Positions 48,870 to 51,006 of a stretch of 51,006 bases of DNA are shown here, piece by piece. The position numbers and the translations under genes were made by a program. The first letter of the stretch is position 1. Every line of letters starts with the position of its first letter. The stretch comes from Faecalibacterium sp. An122 (GTDB lineage Bacteria; Bacillota; Clostridia; Oscillospirales; Ruminococcaceae). Under the pieces are notes generated by a model. That model saw only the letters and a list, made by a program, of their open reading frames with translations, had not been told where the DNA came from and did not search any database. Location: contig NZ_NFLL01000017.1 of the NCBI RefSeq assembly GCF_002160895.1, positions 1-51,006 of the forward strand, given 5' to 3'.

Positions 48870-50018
48870 ATGAAAGAACAAGAAATCCTTCGCGCCGCCG
48901 TCATCGGCATGGGAAATATGGGCAGTCAGTATGCGGGCCTGCTGCTGGCGGGGAAGGTGCCTGGGATGGCTCTGGCGGCGGTCACCCGGGTGAAGCCCGA
49001 GATGCTGGCGGCCCGGGGCCTGACGTTGCCAGAGGATCTGCCGGTGTACCCCACGGCGGACGCCCTGTTTGGGGCGGTGGACGCCGGACAGCTGGCGCTG
49101 GATGCGGTCATCATCGCCACCCCTCACCGGCTCCATCAGGAGCAGGCGGAGGCCGCCATGCAGCGGGGGCTGTGCGTGCTGAGCGATAAGCCCGCCGGCA
49201 TCCGCAGCAGCCAGGCCCGCCAGATGGAACAGGCCCGCCCCGAGGGGCTGGTGTGCGGGTATATCTTCCAGCAGCGGACCTTCCCGTCCTACCGTATGAT
49301 TCATCAGCTGGTGCACAGCGGCCAGCTGGGCAAGGTGAAGCGGGTGAGCTGGACGGTAACCGACTGGTACCGGTCCAACGCCTACTATGCCGGCAGCGGC
49401 TGGCGGGGCAGCTGGGAGAAGGACGGCGGCGGCACCCTGCTGAACCAGTGCCCCCACAATCTGGATATGCTTCAGTGGATTTGCGGCATGCCGGCCCGGA
49501 CCCGGGCCTTCTGCCACAACGGCAAATACCATCCCATCCCGGTGGAGGACGAGGTCACCGCCTATCTGGAATGGCCCGGCGGCGCCACCGGCGTGTTCAC
49601 CGCCTCCACCGGCGAGGCCCCGGGGGTCAACCGGCTGGAAATCGCCCTGGACGACGGCCTCATCGTCTGCGAGCCGGACGGGGTCAAGATTGCCCGCCTG
49701 GACCGCCCCGAGCTGGAGTACCGCAACGCCCCCGGCACCGGCTTTGAGAAGCCCTCCGCCCACTGGGAGACCCATCCCATGGAGAAGGACCCCGACGCCT
49801 ACGCGGATGTGCTGCGGAACTTTGCAGACTGCGTCCGCACCGGCCGCAGCGGGGACCTGCTGGCCCCCTGGGAGGAGGGCCGCAAGAGCCTGACCCTCTC
49901 CAATGCCATCTACCTGTCCTCCTGGACGGGGGAGACGGTGGAGATTCCGGCCCCCGACACCCCCGCCGAACGGGCCTTCGAGGAGGCCTTTGAGGCGGGC
50001 TGGCGGTCCCAGTTCTGA
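48870..50018 (+). CDS. Gfo/Idh/MocA oxidoreductase
   Basis: 382 residues. Rossmann motif AAVIGMGNMGSQYA (9-22); ALDAVIIATPHRLHQEQAEAAM; the EKP-type motif is VLSDKPAGI (Asp106-Lys107-Pro108), with Lys kept; the C domain has SWTVTDWYRSNAYYAGSGWRGSWEKDGGGTLLNQCPHNLDMLQWICG, whose Asp and His are the usual catalytic pair. This is a canonical NAD(P)-dependent sugar/inositol dehydrogenase-like enzyme. It is co-transcribed with the altered paralogue upstream; they may form a pair acting on one compound (inference). GGGAGG lies before the ATG and a strong terminator follows. Confidence 0.88.
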   Translation: MKEQEILRAAVIGMGNMGSQYAGLLLAGKVPGMALAAVTRVKPEMLAARGLTLPEDLPVYPTADALFGAVDAGQLALDAVIIATPHRLHQEQAEAAMQRGLCVLSDKPAGIRSSQARQMEQARPEGLVCGYIFQQRTFPSYRMIHQLVHSGQLGKVKRVSWTVTDWYRSNAYYAGSGWRGSWEKDGGGTLLNQCPHNLDMLQWICGMPARTRAFCHNGKYHPIPVEDEVTAYLEWPGGATGVFTASTGEAPGVNRLEIALDDGLIVCEPDGVKIARLDRPELEYRNAPGTGFEKPSAHWETHPMEKDPDAYADVLRNFADCVRTGRSGDLLAPWEEGRKSLTLSNAIYLSSWTGETVEIPAPDTPAERAFEEAFEAGWRSQF

Positions 50019-50035
50019 TAATTTTGCATCGGCAC

Positions 50036-50067
50036 AGCCAGACCCGGCCCCCGGGCCTGGCTTTTTT
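50036..50067 (+). terminator. Terminator of the oxidoreductase pair
   Basis: AGCCAGACCCGG-CCC-CCGGGCCTGGCT then TTTTT; one mismatch in the stem. Confidence 0.93.
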
Positions 50068-50139
50068 GCAGGCAGGGGCTGGCTGGGCTGGCAGTTCTTT
50101 TCAGGGAGCGGGGACCTTTTGTTTTGGGCCGGGCCATGG

Positions 50140-50287
50140 TATAATAGCTGCAAAAGATAGCTGCGAAAGCAGCTATTTGACCCAGAGGTGCGCGCATTGC
50201 GCGGACTGGCTTTGGTATAATGTCCAAAGGATATGGATGCAAAATCGGCGCAAAGCGCCTGCTCTGTACCACAGGAGATGGTACAAT
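50140..50287 (+). promoter_or_regulatory. Three promoter-like -10 boxes with hairpins upstream of the sigma gene
   Basis: TATAAT at 50140-50145 and 50216-50221, TACAAT at 50282-50287, each preceded by TGG but with poor -35 boxes. Between them: ATAGCTGC-GAAA-GCAGCTAT (50157-50176, GNRA loop), GGCGC-AAA-GCGCC (about 50248-50260), and TGTACCA/TGGTACA (50265-50285) overlapping the third box. The 360-base spacer 50068-50427 has no gene. Confidence 0.45.
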
Positions 50288-50427
50288 AGAGCCGGATTCA
50301 AGCGAACAGCCTGCCCGGACCCGCCCGGGCGGTCACCATAAAAAACACCGGCGGTTGGATGCAATATTTGCCAGGGGCAAAACGTATCTCAGGTGAAAGG
50401 GCCTGCAAAGCCGGTAAAGGAGCGACT

Positions 50428-50916
50428 ATGTGGCGTATCAGTCAGGAAGAATTGTTCCGCCTTGCGGTGGAGAAATACAGTGACACGGTGTACCGTGCAG
50501 CAGTGCATCACTGCAGCAGTACCGCCGATGCAGAGGACGTGGTTCAGGATGTGTTTGAGAAGCTGTTGAGGTACCGCGGCGGCTTTTCCAGCGAAGAACA
50601 CCTGAAAGCATGGCTTCTGCGGGTAACCATCAACCGCTGCCATGATCTGACCCGCGCGGCCAGCCAGAAGGATGTCCCTCTGGATGAGACCATGCCGGCG
50701 CCGGCGGCTGCCGACGGCAGCGTGCTGGACGCGGTGCGCGCCCTGCCCGAACATTACCGAAATGCCGTTTATCTGCACTACTACGAGGGGTATACGGCGG
50801 CGGAGATCGGGCGGCTGGTGGGCGCACCCACCAATACGGTGCTCAGCTGGCTGCACCGGGCGCGGGCCCTTCTACATACCATGCTGGAGGAGGAAATCGA
50901 GGATGAAATGGTTTGA
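50428..50916 (+). CDS. RNA polymerase sigma factor, ECF type
   Basis: 162 residues. Region 2: EELFRLAVEKYSDTVYRAAVHHCSSTADAEDVVQDVFEKLLRYRGGFSSEEHLKAWLLRVTINRCHDL, which contains the -10 recognition helix. Region 4: VRALPEHYRNAVYLHYYEGYTAAEIGRLVGAPTNTVLSWLHRARALLHTML, the -35 recognition helix-turn-helix. No extra domains. ECF factors direct transcription of a small stress or envelope regulon when freed from an anti-sigma factor. The gene that overlaps its end is the likely anti-sigma. TAAAGGAG precedes ATG 50428; a Met 23 codons earlier (50359) lacks such a site. Confidence 0.92.
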   Translation: MWRISQEELFRLAVEKYSDTVYRAAVHHCSSTADAEDVVQDVFEKLLRYRGGFSSEEHLKAWLLRVTINRCHDLTRAASQKDVPLDETMPAPAAADGSVLDAVRALPEHYRNAVYLHYYEGYTAAEIGRLVGAPTNTVLSWLHRARALLHTMLEEEIEDEMV

Positions 50917-51006
50917 ATATCAAATGGAGGTGGACGAGCTGAAGGCCCCCGATGAGCTGAAAGCCCGGCTGCTGGCCATGCAGACCCAACCCCAGCGCCC
51001 CAGTAC
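50903..51006 (+). CDS. Probable anti-sigma factor, N-terminal fragment
   Basis: The first 34 codons of a gene cut by the window edge: MKWFEYQMEVDELKAPDELKARLLAMQ, then Thr/Pro/Gln-rich. Overlaps the sigma gene by 14 bases in another frame, with GGAGG about 8 bases before the ATG. The cytoplasmic start and position right after an ECF sigma gene suggest an anti-sigma factor, usually followed by a membrane helix further on, which is not visible here. Similar short PDELKAR-type N ends occur in such proteins of Clostridia. The assignment rests mainly on context. Confidence 0.6.
   Translation, partial: MKWFEYQMEVDELKAPDELKARLLAMQTQPQRPS

Noticed and set aside
47664-50153. An 829-codon minus-strand frame opposite the two oxidoreductases
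   Set aside because: Same antisense by-product of codon bias; crosses the tRNA terminator and the oxidoreductase terminator.

Overview
The window (about 51 kb, high GC, strong AGGAGG-type ribosome binding sites, sigma-A-like promoters) looks like a chromosomal segment of a Clostridia-class Firmicute. The gene content (scpA-scpB-ytfJ block, FtsEX with an M23 hydrolase, a PurO-type IMP cyclohydrolase beside a stand-alone AICAR transformylase, a large single-chain PurL) would fit the Faecalibacterium / Gemmiger / Subdoligranulum branch of Oscillospiraceae. That placement is inference; there is no rRNA to test it. No phage, transposase or CRISPR array is visible.

Left part (1-6.4 kb): on the minus strand a biotin carrier fragment and a carboxyltransferase, then the block M50 protease, scpA, scpB, DUF2953, ytfJ, rluB, with rpmB (L28) divergent on the right. 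6.4-11.8 kb: DUF4250 protein, an esterase-like protein with Asp at the nucleophile position, a sugar-phosphate isomerase-like protein, an EamA transporter with an alpha/beta hydrolase, and a MerR/TipAS regulator with a classic 19-bp-spacer promoter. 11.9-20.4 kb: an alpha-galactoside (raffinose/melibiose-type) cassette of amylosucrase-like GH13, GH36 alpha-galactosidase, two ABC permeases, a binding lipoprotein and a divergent AraC regulator. 20.4-26.1 kb: two DUF4230 proteins, ApbE with DUF3783, a repeat array, DAHP synthase, and YbaK.

26.2-38.9 kb holds a purine operon: a candidate structured RNA (possibly 6S-like), then purE, purF, purM, purN, purO-type cyclohydrolase, AICAR transformylase, purD, purL, purB. 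Together these cover most steps from PRPP to IMP plus adenylosuccinate lyase; purC, purK and purA are not here. 39.4-51 kb: a surface-protein remnant, a 16S pseudouridine synthase, a CdaR/PucR-type regulator, the cell-division/envelope cassette ftsE-ftsX-M23 peptidase-small membrane protein-S41 protease, rsmA, tRNA-Thr, two Gfo/Idh/MocA oxidoreductases, and an ECF sigma factor with the start of its probable anti-sigma gene.

The most unusual signal is a set of dispersed, hairpin-rich, non-coding repeats. Two copies of one element (178-377 plus strand; 38985-39296 minus strand) keep four helices while the paired bases change, so they look like selected RNA structures. Other repeats (10649-10794, 23597-24358, 8420-8830) share modules with each other and with the second copy.
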